Part shown: in pieces, positions 7,556 through 15,210 of the stretch | How positions within the stretch are numbered: position 1 is the first letter of the stretch | How the letters are laid out: the number at the start of each line of letters is the position of its first letter | NCBI RefSeq assembly: GCF_001544795.2 | Contig: NZ_FCOI02000047.1 | Location: 1-43,752, forward strand | DNA length: 43,752 nt | From: Caballeronia temeraria | GTDB lineage: Bacteria > Pseudomonadota > Gammaproteobacteria > Burkholderiales > Burkholderiaceae | Direction: 5' to 3' | Notes under the pieces: model-generated | The model's database searches: none | Told to the model about the DNA's origin: nothing | What the model saw: only the letters and a program-made list of their open reading frames with translations | Translations under genes and position numbers: made by a program

Positions 7556-8449
7556 ATGCAAAAGGCAGGCTTCATCGGACTGGGCATCATGGGCAATCCC
7601 ATGGCGGCCAATCTTCTCAAGGGCGGCGTCCAGCTCGCGGCATTCACGCGCAGCGGCGTGTCCGCCGACCTGACGGGCGCGGGCGCCACGGCCTGCGAAT
7701 CGCCCGCGGCCGTCGCCGCGCAGGCCGACATCATCTTCATCATGGTGCCGGACACGCCGGACGTCGAACGCGTGCTGTTCGGCGAGAACGGCGTCGCGAG
7801 CAAGCTGAAGAGCGGTCAGATCGTCGTCGACATGAGCTCGATTTCGCCGATCGCCACGCGCGAGTTCGCGGCGAAAGTGCGCGAAAAGGGCGCGGATTAT
7901 CTCGATGCGCCCGTTTCCGGCGGCGAAGTCGGCGCGAAGGCCGCGTCGCTCACGATCATGGTCGGCGGCGCGCAAGCCACGTTCGACAAGGTCAAGCCGC
8001 TCTTCGACATGATGGGCAAGAACATCTCGCTGATCGGCGAAGTCGGCGCGGGGCAGGTCTGCAAGGTCGCGAATCAGGTGATCGTCGCGGCGACCATCGA
8101 GGCGGTCGGCGAGGCGCTGCTGCTCGCGTCGAAGGCCGGCGTCGATGCCGAAAAGGTCCGCACCGCGCTGATGGGCGGCTTCGCGTCGTCGCGCATTCTC
8201 GAAGTGCACGGCGAGCGCATGACGAAGCGCACGTTCAATCCGGGTTTCCGCATCGAGCTGCATCAGAAGGATTTGAATCTGGCGCTCGCGACCGCGCAAG
8301 CGCTCGGCGTCGCGTTGCCGAATACGTCGACGTGCATGCAGTTGTTCAATGCGTGCGCCGCGAATGGCGGCAAGGCGTGGGATCACTCGGGCATGGTTCG
8401 CGCGCTCGAAATCATGGCGAATCACGAGATCGGGCAGAAAGCGAAGTAA
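7556..8449 (+). CDS. garR: Tartronate semialdehyde reductase (2-hydroxy-3-oxopropionate reductase)
   Basis: A 297-residue beta-hydroxyacid dehydrogenase that reduces tartronate semialdehyde to D-glycerate. The N-terminal Rossmann fold begins GFIGLGIMGNPMAANL, the substrate-binding motif is DAPVSGGEVGA (118-128), and the catalytic lysine is K170 in GQVCKVANQ. These match GarR/GlxR. AAGGAG lies seven bases before the ATG at 7556; the frame extends upstream into garL but lacks a better start. It works directly after GarL. A terminator follows at 8473, so garL-garR form one unit and gudD another, both linked by the same operator motif. Confidence 0.9.
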   Translation: MQKAGFIGLGIMGNPMAANLLKGGVQLAAFTRSGVSADLTGAGATACESPAAVAAQADIIFIMVPDTPDVERVLFGENGVASKLKSGQIVVDMSSISPIATREFAAKVREKGADYLDAPVSGGEVGAKAASLTIMVGGAQATFDKVKPLFDMMGKNISLIGEVGAGQVCKVANQVIVAATIEAVGEALLLASKAGVDAEKVRTALMGGFASSRILEVHGERMTKRTFNPGFRIELHQKDLNLALATAQALGVALPNTSTCMQLFNACAANGGKAWDHSGMVRALEIMANHEIGQKAK

Positions 8450-8472
8450 GCATCAACGAAGTGACGATCACG

Positions 8473-8500
8473 AAGCCGGCGCCAGCCGGCTTTGTTGTTT
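8473..8500 (+). terminator. Rho-independent terminator after garR
   Basis: AAGCCGGC (8473-8480) and GCCGGCTT (8485-8492) form an 8-bp stem with a GCCA loop, followed by TGTTGTTT. It separates garL-garR from gudD. Confidence 0.75.
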
Positions 8501-8517
8501 TCGGCCGCCCAGCGGAG

Positions 8518-8529
8518 TTGTCTGACGTC
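8518..8529 (+). promoter_or_regulatory. Putative GntR/FadR operator copy 4
   Basis: TTGTCTGACGTC, about 170 bases upstream of gudD. Together with copy 5, 134 bases away, it could support looping. Confidence 0.6.
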
Positions 8530-8623
8530 TTGTGGGGATCGCAACTGTACGGAGCGAGACGTGCTGAAATGCCAGAAAGTCCTTACGAGACAAGATATTG
8601 ACGACGCAAGGGTAAACGCGAGA

Positions 8624-8651
8624 TTGGCTGGACGAGCACGTCGCCATACAA
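8624..8651 (+). promoter_or_regulatory. Candidate sigma-70 promoter of gudD
   Basis: TTGGCT (8624-8629) and TACAAT (8646-8651) have a 16-base spacer. Operator copy 5 begins at the very next base, so it covers the start point. Confidence 0.5.
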
Positions 8652-8663
8652 TGTCATCAGACA
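8652..8663 (-). promoter_or_regulatory. Putative GntR/FadR operator copy 5
   Basis: Reads TTGTCTGATGAC on the minus strand. It directly abuts the predicted -10 box of gudD, the same arrangement as at garL. Confidence 0.55.
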
Positions 8664-8690
8664 ACGTATCACCCTCACAGGATCACGCCG

Positions 8691-10022
8691 ATGTCCACGA
8701 ACACTCCGAAAGTCACCGAATTGCGCGTTGTGCCGGTCGCCGGCCGCGACAGCATGCTCATGAATCTGTCCGGCGCGCATGGCCCGTTCTTCACGCGCAA
8801 CATCGTGATCCTGAAGGACAGCGCGGGAAATACGGGCGTCGGCGAAGTGCCGGGCGGCGAGAACATCCGCAAGACGATCGACGATGCGCGCGCGTTCGTC
8901 GTCGGGCAATCGATCGGCAATCTGCATTCGGTGCTGAATCAGGTCCGCACGAAGTTCGCCGATCGCGACGCGGGCGGCCGCGGCCTGCAGACCTTCGACC
9001 TGCGCACGACGATTCACGCCGTCACCGCGCTCGAAGCCGCGCTGCTCGATCTGCTCGGCAAGCATCTCGGCGTGCCGGTCGCGGCGTTGCTCGGCGAAGG
9101 CCAGCAGCGCGATGAAGTCGAAATGCTCGGCTATCTGTTCTATATCGGCGATCGCAACAAGACGGATCTGCCGTATGCATCCGGCGCAGACGGCCAGGAC
9201 GACTGGGACCGCGTGCGCACCGAAGTCGCGCTGACGCCCGAAGCGGTCGTGCGCCTCGCGGAAGCGGCGCAAGCGCGTTACGGCTTCAACGATTTCAAGC
9301 TGAAGGGCGGCGTGCTCGCGGGCGACGCGGAAATCGAAGCCGTCACCGCGCTCGCCGAGCGTTTCCCGCAGGCGCGCGTGACGCTCGATCCGAATGGCGC
9401 GTGGTCATTGGCCGAAGCGATCCGCCTGTGCCGCGACAAACACGACGTGCTCGCGTACGCGGAAGATCCGTGCGGCGCGGAGAACGGCTACTCGGGCCGC
9501 GAAGTGATGGCGGAGTTCCGCCGCGCGACCGGTCTGCCGACGGCCACCAACATGATCGCGACCGACTGGCGCCAGATGGGTCACGCGATCCAGTTGCAAT
9601 CCGTGGACATCCCGCTCGCCGATCCGCATTTCTGGACGATGCAAGGCTCGGTGCGCGTCGCGCAGATGTGTAACGACTGGGGCCTCACGTGGGGCTCGCA
9701 TTCGAACAATCACTTCGATGTATCGCTCGCGATGTTCACGCATGTCGCCGCTGCCGCGCCGGGCAAGATCACGGCCATCGACACGCACTGGATCTGGCAG
9801 GACGGCCAGCGTCTGACGCGCGATCCGTTGCAGATCGTCGGCGGCAAGGTGAAGGTGCCGGAAGTGCCGGGTCTGGGCGTCGAGCTGGATATGGACGAAG
9901 TCGAAAAGGCGCACGCGCTGTATCAGCAGCACGGCCTCGGCGCGCGCGATGACGGCGTCGCGATGCAGTATCTGATTCCGAACTGGAAGTTCGACAACAA
10001 GAAGCCGTGCCTCGTGCGCTGA
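8691..10022 (+). CDS. gudD: D-glucarate dehydratase (enolase superfamily)
   Basis: A 443-residue dehydratase that converts D-glucarate (and L-idarate) to 5-keto-4-deoxy-D-glucarate, the substrate of GarL. Key residues of the glucarate dehydratase subgroup are present: the KxK pair K203/K205 (FKLKGG), metal ligands D233 (LDPNGAW), E258 (AEDPCG) and N287 (ATNMIA), then D311 and the catalytic H337 (WGSHSNNHF). Length and spacing match E. coli GudD with an offset of two. It has its own promoter and operator. With garL and garR it completes the route from glucarate to pyruvate and glycerate. No glucarate permease gene (gudP/garP type) is adjacent. Confidence 0.95.
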   Translation: MSTNTPKVTELRVVPVAGRDSMLMNLSGAHGPFFTRNIVILKDSAGNTGVGEVPGGENIRKTIDDARAFVVGQSIGNLHSVLNQVRTKFADRDAGGRGLQTFDLRTTIHAVTALEAALLDLLGKHLGVPVAALLGEGQQRDEVEMLGYLFYIGDRNKTDLPYASGADGQDDWDRVRTEVALTPEAVVRLAEAAQARYGFNDFKLKGGVLAGDAEIEAVTALAERFPQARVTLDPNGAWSLAEAIRLCRDKHDVLAYAEDPCGAENGYSGREVMAEFRRATGLPTATNMIATDWRQMGHAIQLQSVDIPLADPHFWTMQGSVRVAQMCNDWGLTWGSHSNNHFDVSLAMFTHVAAAAPGKITAIDTHWIWQDGQRLTRDPLQIVGGKVKVPEVPGLGVELDMDEVEKAHALYQQHGLGARDDGVAMQYLIPNWKFDNKKPCLVR

Positions 10023-10030
10023 ACGCGCGC

Positions 10031-10849
10031 CTAACCCTTCAAGCGTTCGATGAGCGCGATTCCCGCCGCGGGATTGCGCTCCTTGAATCCGCTGATGACG
10101 TATAGAAACACGTCGCGCGATGCGGCTTTCGGCGCCGCAGCCTTGCCGAAGGTCTGCAAGTCGTCGGGCGAGCCGCCCGCCGCCCACGTCTTTGCGCGCT
10201 CGGTCCAGCGATCGAGCGCCGCATTCGCATAGCCCTTCGCCTGCTTGTCCGTCGTGCCCATGATGCGCGCATAGACGAACGGCGCGGTCACATCCGCGAT
10301 CTGCGGATACTTCGAATCTCCCGCAATCACCACCGCGACGCGATACTTTCGCGCAAGCGCAACGAACGCCGCATCGCAAAAGCTCTCGTGCCGCACTTCG
10401 ATCGCGTGGCGAATCGCGCGGCCTTCCACTTTCGCGGGCAGCAGTTCGAGAAAGCGCTCGAAGTCGTCGGGATCGAACTTCTTGGTCGCCGCGAATTGCC
10501 AGTTGATCGGACCGAGCTTGTCCTTCAGTTCGAGCACGCCGCTGCCGAAGAATCGTTCGATCGTTTCGCCCGCTTCGGCGAGCACCCGGCGATTCGTCGC
10601 GTAGCGCGGGGCCTTCAGCGAGAACACGAAATCATCCGGTGTTTCGTCGCGCCATTTGATGAACGTCGCCGGCTTCTGCGAGCCGTAGAACGTGCCGTTC
10701 ACTTCGATGGACGTCAGCGCGCGGCTCGCATATTCGAGTTCGCGCTTCTGGGCGAGACCTTCGGGATAAAACGTGCCGCGCCACGGCTCGAACGTCCATC
10801 CGCCGATGCCGACGCGAATGCGCGCGGTCTTGCTTTTCGAGGCGGCCAT
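10031..10849 (-). CDS. DUF72 family protein (YecE-like)
   Basis: A 272-residue DUF72 protein with a predicted TIM-barrel fold. Recognisable family features are VGIGGWTFEPWRGTFYP at 12-28, SIEVNGTFYG near 47-56, VFSLKAPRY near 74-82 and IEVRHESF near 147-154. The biochemical role of the family is unknown. It lies six bases after the small cupin gene on the same strand, so the two are probably co-transcribed. It runs tail to tail with gudD, with only eight bases between the stop codons and no terminator visible there. Confidence 0.85.
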   Translation of the reverse strand: MAASKSKTARIRVGIGGWTFEPWRGTFYPEGLAQKRELEYASRALTSIEVNGTFYGSQKPATFIKWRDETPDDFVFSLKAPRYATNRRVLAEAGETIERFFGSGVLELKDKLGPINWQFAATKKFDPDDFERFLELLPAKVEGRAIRHAIEVRHESFCDAAFVALARKYRVAVVIAGDSKYPQIADVTAPFVYARIMGTTDKQAKGYANAALDRWTERAKTWAAGGSPDDLQTFGKAAAPKAASRDVFLYVISGFKERNPAAGIALIERLKG

Positions 10850-10855
10850 CGACGC

Positions 10856-11122
10856 TTACTTCCGGCCGACGAGATAGCTCACGCCTTGCGGACCATACTG
10901 CTCCGCGTGATCGATGTGGGTCGCGAGATGGAAGATATCGCCGGTGCGATAGGTGCTGGCGTCATCGCCGATGCGGATCGTGACGTCGCCTTCGAGAATC
11001 AGCGCTTTGGCTTCGAACGGATGCGCGTGGATATCGAGCGAACCGTTCGGCTCGCGCGTCACGGTGACCACTTCGTCGAAACCTTCGCTGGAGAGAAGAG
11101 CGAGAAATTCGTCTCGGTGCAT
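10856..11122 (-). CDS. Small cupin-domain protein
   Basis: An 88-residue single-domain cupin. The metal-binding pattern is visible as HAHPFEAKALILEGDVTI followed by YRTGDIFHL and HIDHAEQYG. Such proteins bind a metal ion and small acids, or act as small oxygenases or sensors; the substrate cannot be read from sequence. The ATG at 11122 is chosen because AAGGA lies about nine bases upstream, although an ATG at 11185 is also in frame. It is the first gene of a likely two-gene unit with DUF72. Confidence 0.8.
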   Translation of the reverse strand: MHRDEFLALLSSEGFDEVVTVTREPNGSLDIHAHPFEAKALILEGDVTIRIGDDASTYRTGDIFHLATHIDHAEQYGPQGVSYLVGRK

Positions 11123-11213
11123 GCTGGCCGTTCCTTGGAGAAGGGAAGGCGCGTCCGCTCTTGTCGAGCGGGCGCGCCGGGTCATGCACCTATGCTAACG
11201 CAGTTGAACCGCC

Positions 11214-11516
11214 TCAGTTGCCGAAGAAGATGTTGCATTGCGGCCCGCGCGTGCAAGGCTTGGAGGCCGGGCTGTCCATCGTGCCCATCGTGGTTGCGCC
11301 GGCCGCGCCGGTCGTCATCGGCGAGCCGCCGTAGGACATGTCCGTCGACTGGCTCTGCATGGCGCTTTGAGCGGGCGCGCCGGGATCGGTCCAGGTGTCG
11401 GCGGTGGCCTGACCCGGAACCTGCGCGGTGCGATAGTAAGTCTGCTGGGCCGATGCGATGCCCGCAGTGGCGAGTAACGAGGCGGCGAGCGCCGCCATGG
11501 CGATACGTGATTTCAT
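11214..11516 (-). CDS. Small secreted hypothetical protein
   Basis: A 100-residue protein of unknown function. Residues 1-23 form a clear signal peptide (MKSRIAMAALAASLLATAGIA, cut near SAQ). The mature part is rich in Ser, Thr, Gly, Ala and Met with no known domain, and ends in CTRGPQCNIFFGN, where two cysteines could form a disulfide. AAGGAG six bases upstream of the ATG at 11516 sets the start. It is transcribed away from arsC. Confidence 0.7.
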   Translation of the reverse strand: MKSRIAMAALAASLLATAGIASAQQTYYRTAQVPGQATADTWTDPGAPAQSAMQSQSTDMSYGGSPMTTGAAGATTMGTMDSPASKPCTRGPQCNIFFGN

Positions 11517-11935
11517 GTCGACTCCTTGATCGGAAGGCGCGCTCGCGAGGACACCGCGTAACGCTGTTCGCTGATTCGGATCGTTGATCCGCACGTAACG
11601 TGCCACGGTGCTGCGTGTGCCATGCGTGGCGCGCTGGCGAACGGATGATCGGCGCCGGTTTCCGGCGAAGCTGCAGCGGCGGATGAGCCGGACTTGTTCG
11701 TATGCGATGCAGACGGAGCGCCGGTGCGCTTGCCGGCGAAGGGACCCGCGGGTCCGCAGAAGGCACATGCCGCGCTGCTCCCTTCGTTATAGGCCGCCGG
11801 TGCACGAATGAACAGGACAATCGAACGCGCGCGCCGCTTCCGGTCGCGCGTGTGACGTGCGGCTGTCGATCGCGTCATCGCGGCATCGGTTCTAGAATGC
11901 GAAGGCTCACTCACGAACGCAGGGACATCGCCGAC
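11517..11935. other. Intergenic region between the small secreted gene and arsC
   Basis: About 420 bases with no gene I can support. A minus-strand frame stays open through part of it, but it has no convincing start, no ribosome-binding site and no recognisable family, and its composition is that of a GC-rich shadow frame. The promoters of the two divergent genes must lie here, but no clear -35/-10 pair is visible. Confidence 0.4.
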
Positions 11936-12358
11936 ATGACCGTCACCATCTATCACAACCCGAAGTGCGGAACCTCGCGCAACACGCTCGCGCTGATTCG
12001 CAACGCGGGCATCGAGCCGGCCGTGATCGAGTATCTGACGCATCCGCCGGCGCGCGAGACGCTCGTCGCGCTGATCGCGCGCGCGGGTATGTCGGTGCGC
12101 GAGGCGCTGCGTGAAAAAGGCACGCCTTATGCCGAGCTCGGCCTCGACGATCCGGGCCTCACCGACGATCACCTCATCGACGCCATGCTCGCGCATCCGA
12201 TTCTGATCAACCGTCCGTTCGTCGATACGCCGAAGGGCGCGCGCCTCTGCCGGCCATCGGAGCTCGTGCTCGATATCCTGCCCGAAGCGCAGAAAGGGCC
12301 GTTCACGAAGGAAGACGGCGAAGTCGTCATCGATGCGTCCGGCAAGCGTGTGCGCTGA
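11936..12358 (+). CDS. arsC: Glutaredoxin-dependent arsenate reductase (ArsC/Spx fold)
   Basis: A 140-residue protein of the plasmid R773-type ArsC family, which reduces arsenate to arsenite with glutathione/glutaredoxin. The catalytic cysteine is C11 in IYHNPKCGTSRNT. Later family features are INRPFV (about 98-103), GARLCRPSE and the lysine- and acid-rich C-terminus. Length is normal. The gene stands alone, with no arsR or arsenite pump beside it, so a house-keeping or YfgD-like role is possible. A start further upstream (11702) is open but unsupported; the chosen ATG begins at the family N-terminus. Confidence 0.85.
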   Translation: MTVTIYHNPKCGTSRNTLALIRNAGIEPAVIEYLTHPPARETLVALIARAGMSVREALREKGTPYAELGLDDPGLTDDHLIDAMLAHPILINRPFVDTPKGARLCRPSELVLDILPEAQKGPFTKEDGEVVIDASGKRVR

Positions 12359-12484
12359 CGCACCTTGGTTTTCGCTGACCGTTACCTGACGTTACCTTTC
12401 TGGCAAGCCCGTTGCACCTGTATCCGGCATCGCTTTTTAGACTGCACCTGACTCACAGAGCACTCGGTGCAAGGAGAAAGCGAC

Positions 12485-12778
12485 ATGAAGAAGAAACTTC
12501 TTGGTACGGCAATCGGATTGGCGGGGCTTGCAGCACTGGCGATGTCGGCATCGGCGAATGCGCATGTCGATGTCGCGGTGGGCGTCGGCGTGCCGGTGTA
12601 CGCGCAACCCGCGGTGCCGGTGTACGCGCAGCCCGCGGTGCCGGTCGGCTATTACGGTTACGGCGATCGCGACGAGCGTTGGCGCGAGCGCGAATGGCGC
12701 CGCCACGAATGGCGCGAGCGCCGCTGGCATCACGAGATGCGCCGCGAGGAACGCTGGCGCGAGCGTCACGACTGGTAA
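12485..12778 (+). CDS. Small exported Arg/Trp-rich protein
   Basis: A 97-residue protein. Residues 1-26 are a signal peptide ending at SANA-H. Then comes a V/P/A segment with two copies of VPVYAQPA, a glycine-tyrosine turn, and a C-terminal tail of about 40 residues made almost only of R, W, E and H (WREREWRRHEWRERRWHHE). Proteins with such tails are common in Burkholderiaceae envelopes, but I know no assigned function; the tail might bind acidic polymers or metals. AAGGAG lies upstream of the ATG at 12485, and a terminator follows at 12800. Confidence 0.75.
   Translation: MKKKLLGTAIGLAGLAALAMSASANAHVDVAVGVGVPVYAQPAVPVYAQPAVPVGYYGYGDRDERWREREWRRHEWRERRWHHEMRREERWRERHDW
12590..12637 (+). repeat. 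Tandem 24-bp duplication inside the small exported protein gene
   Basis: Two adjacent 24-base units (12590-12613 and 12614-12637) differ at one base and encode the repeated VPVYAQPA peptide. Copy number may vary between strains by slippage. Confidence 0.85.
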
Positions 12779-12799
12779 ATCGCGCTGAGCGCACAATCG

Positions 12800-12834
12800 A
12801 ACGCGGCGGGCCGGCAGGGCTGCGCCGCGTTTTT
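12800..12834 (+). terminator. Rho-independent terminator
   Basis: AACGCGGCG (12800-12808) and CGCCGCGTT (12823-12831) form a 9-bp stem with further pairing in the loop, followed by TTT. It ends the small exported protein gene. Confidence 0.7.
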
Positions 12835-13046
12835 GCGTGCTTTGTGCGACATCGTGCCGCATGGACGGCCGGTTCAAGGCGCGTGCTTTTATGCCGTAAA
12901 CACGTCGGTGATGTCGGATACTCGTGCTCGCTCGCCGCGAGTCCCTTTCAGCGCATCATCTTGCCGTTGCGCGCGCGATTCCGCCGTGCCGGATATCCGG
13001 CGTCGACTTCCTCAAAGCACGAGCGATATCCCGTCCACTTTCAGCG

Positions 13047-14219
13047 ATGTTCAGTCCCGTCAGCATTCTCGTCGTTACCGCGCTATCGAGCATCCTCTCG
13101 ATACTGGTGCTGATTTCGCTGCTCTCGCACGCGATTGCCGGCGTGCCGCGCTGGCTTTGGGCGAACGTGCTCGCCATCGTTTCGCTGGTGCTTTTCGCCG
13201 TGCAGGGCGTCGCGCCCGCGTGGCTCGGCATCGTCGCGGCGAATCAGTTGCTGGCCGCCACGGTCCTGCTCATCTACGAAGGCTGCAACGATTTCTTCGA
13301 TGTGCGCATGCGCCCCGTTCAGCGCCTGACGGGCTGGACGATGTGGCTCGTCGTGATGACGGGCATCGTGTATTACACGTACGTGACGCCCGATGTGAAC
13401 GTGCGCGTGGTGATCGTGTCGGTGTTTCATGCCGCCTGCGATCTCGCGATCGCCGGGCGCGTGCTGATCGAGCGTCCGAAGGAACGGCCGCGCTACAACT
13501 ATCTGTTCGTCGCCGGCGCGGCGGCGCTCGGCGCGCTCGGCCACACGGTGCGCGGCGCGATCTACGTCGTGAAGCCGCCCGCGCAGGCCTCGCTGCTCGA
13601 GCCCGGCGCGATGCAAATCACGTTTCTCGCTCTCGGCATTCTGGTGCTGCCGTCGCTGTGCATCGGTCTCGTGATGATGGCGCACGACCGGCTCGCGCAG
13701 CGGCTCGAACGGCTCGCGCGCTTCGACGATCTCACCGGCGCGCTTTCGCGCAAGGCACTGCTGGCGGCGGCGGCCGGGCGTCTTGCGCGGGCGTCGCGTG
13801 AAGGCGCGCGTGAGTATGTCGCGGTCGTCGACATCGACCATTTCAAGAGCGTGAACGACCGGTACGGTCATGCGGCAGGCGACGAAGTCCTGCGCCATTT
13901 CGCGGCGATCGTGCGTGCGCGCATTCGTGAGGGCGACGCGTTCGGGCGCATCGGCGGCGAGGAGTTTTGTCTGTTCTGCACGGCGGCGCGCATGGAGGAG
14001 GTCACCGCGCTCGTCGAGCGGCTGCGCAAGACCGTCGAAGCGACGCCGTGCGCCGTGCCCGGCGGCGTGCTGCACTATACGTTCAGCGCAGGCGTTGCGG
14101 CATGGGACGGGCGCGAGCCGCTCGCGTCGCTGATGGCGCGCGCCGATGGCCTGCTCTACGCCGCGAAGGTCGCGGGCCGCAACCGCGTGAAGGCGCCCGC
14201 CGCCGGCGCGTTTGCCTAA
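13047..14219 (+). CDS. Membrane-bound diguanylate cyclase (GGDEF)
   Basis: A 390-residue enzyme predicted to make cyclic di-GMP from GTP at the inner membrane. Residues 1 to about 215 carry six or seven hydrophobic helices with no known sensor domain. The GGDEF domain begins at RLARFDDLTGALSRKAL. The active site is GGEEF at 303-307, intact, and the product-inhibition I-site R294-x-x-D297 (REGD) lies five residues before it, so both activity and feedback control are expected. No ribosome-binding site clearly marks the ATG at 13047; an upstream start at 12924 would give an Arg-rich leader and is less likely. The stop codon overlaps that of the convergent mgtC-like gene. Confidence 0.88.
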   Translation: MFSPVSILVVTALSSILSILVLISLLSHAIAGVPRWLWANVLAIVSLVLFAVQGVAPAWLGIVAANQLLAATVLLIYEGCNDFFDVRMRPVQRLTGWTMWLVVMTGIVYYTYVTPDVNVRVVIVSVFHAACDLAIAGRVLIERPKERPRYNYLFVAGAAALGALGHTVRGAIYVVKPPAQASLLEPGAMQITFLALGILVLPSLCIGLVMMAHDRLAQRLERLARFDDLTGALSRKALLAAAAGRLARASREGAREYVAVVDIDHFKSVNDRYGHAAGDEVLRHFAAIVRARIREGDAFGRIGGEEFCLFCTAARMEEVTALVERLRKTVEATPCAVPGGVLHYTFSAGVAAWDGREPLASLMARADGLLYAAKVAGRNRVKAPAAGAFA

Positions 14220-14710
14220 GTCTCTTCCACGTCGGCGTATTTCTGGCGCTCGTGTTCCGGCTTGTCCATCCAGCGCCGCAGCAGACGCTTTTCGATGGCG
14301 CGCCCGATCGTGAGCAGCGCGATCATCAGGATCATCGCGATGAACGCGACGCTCCAGGCGCCCAGACCGCAGACGATGCCGACCGCCGCCGTCACCCAGA
14401 TCGACGCCGCCGTGGTCAGCCCGCGCACGCGATTCTCGCGCGGATTCTGCAGGATCACGCCCGCGCCGAGAAAGCCGACGCCCGTCACGATGCCCTGCAC
14501 GGCGCGCGACACGCCGGCGTCGTTCGTGAGCGTCATCGAGAAGCCTTGCGCGCACATCGTCGCGATGCATGCGCCGAGCGACACCAGCCCGAGCGTCTTC
14601 ATGCCGGTCGGTTTGCCGTGCAGATCGCGGTCGATGCCGATGACGCAGCCGATCATCATGGCGGCCAGCATGCGCCACACGACGTCGACGAGAACGGGAT
14701 AGGGAAGCAT
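14216..14710 (-). CDS. MgtC/SapB family membrane protein
   Basis: A 164-residue inner-membrane protein with the conserved MgtC/SapB N-terminal domain of about four or five helices. The signature is visible as AAMMIGCVIGIDRDLHGKPTGMKT, GVGFLGAGVIL and GLTTAASIW. It lacks the C-terminal ACT-like domain of Salmonella MgtC, so a virulence-type role should not be assumed; such short members are linked to magnesium stress or membrane physiology. The ATG at 14710 fits the family N-terminus. It converges on the diguanylate cyclase with a 4-base overlap of stop codons (CTAA). Confidence 0.85.
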   Translation of the reverse strand: MLPYPVLVDVVWRMLAAMMIGCVIGIDRDLHGKPTGMKTLGLVSLGACIATMCAQGFSMTLTNDAGVSRAVQGIVTGVGFLGAGVILQNPRENRVRGLTTAASIWVTAAVGIVCGLGAWSVAFIAMILMIALLTIGRAIEKRLLRRWMDKPEHERQKYADVEET

Positions 14711-14805
14711 CGCGTCATCTTCGCATGGCACGCCGGAGCGCGCGTAATTTTGGTGCGCTAAGGTGCCGGGTCCGACGCAGGACAAACGCAAAACGAGGAG
14801 ACGAA

Positions 14806-15204
14806 GTGAGTCAGATGCCTAAATTCACGATGGTCGATGCCGCGCCGACGCCCGTCGGCCCGTTCTCGCATGCGGCCGAAGCCGATGGCTGGGTGTTTCT
14901 CACCGGCCAGATGCCGACCGATCCGGACGACGACACCGCGCCGCTGCCCGAAGGCGTCGCCGCCCAGACGCGCCGCGTGATGGACAACCTGATTCTCGTG
15001 CTGAACGGCGTCGGCCTGACGCTCGACAACGTGGTCAGCGTGCGCATCTTCCTGACCGAATTCAAACGCGATTACGACACGATGAACGCGGTGTATCGAT
15101 CGTACTTTCTGCCGAAGCCGCTTCCGGCGCGCACGTGCATCGGCGTGACCGGGCTTGCGCGCGATGCGCTCGTGGAGATCGATTTCGTCGCGAAGCGTCC
15201 CTGA
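14806..15204 (+). CDS. RidA/YjgF family protein
   Basis: A 132-residue Rid-family protein; RidA members hydrolyse reactive enamine/imine intermediates. Visible family features are GPFSHAAEADGWVFLTGQMP at 18-37, VVSVRIFLTE near 76-85 and the C-terminal RTCIGVTGLARDALVEIDFVA, which holds the arginine that binds the carboxylate in active RidA. The GTG at 14806 is preferred because GAGGAG lies six bases upstream; the ATG at 14815 would be 15 bases away. It is divergent from mgtC and convergent with alkB. Rid subfamilies differ in activity, so the substrate is open. Confidence 0.85.
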   Translation: MSQMPKFTMVDAAPTPVGPFSHAAEADGWVFLTGQMPTDPDDDTAPLPEGVAAQTRRVMDNLILVLNGVGLTLDNVVSVRIFLTEFKRDYDTMNAVYRSYFLPKPLPARTCIGVTGLARDALVEIDFVAKRP

Positions 15205-15210
15205 ACGCGA

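Noticed and set aside
11513..12196. Minus-strand open frame between the small secreted gene and arsC
   Set aside because: No ribosome-binding site, no family match, and it runs opposite arsC. Its composition is that of a shadow frame.
13083..14678. A 531-codon open frame on the minus strand opposite the diguanylate cyclase
   Set aside because: Very rich in Arg, His and Asp with no known motif. It is the mirror of two real genes in high-GC DNA.
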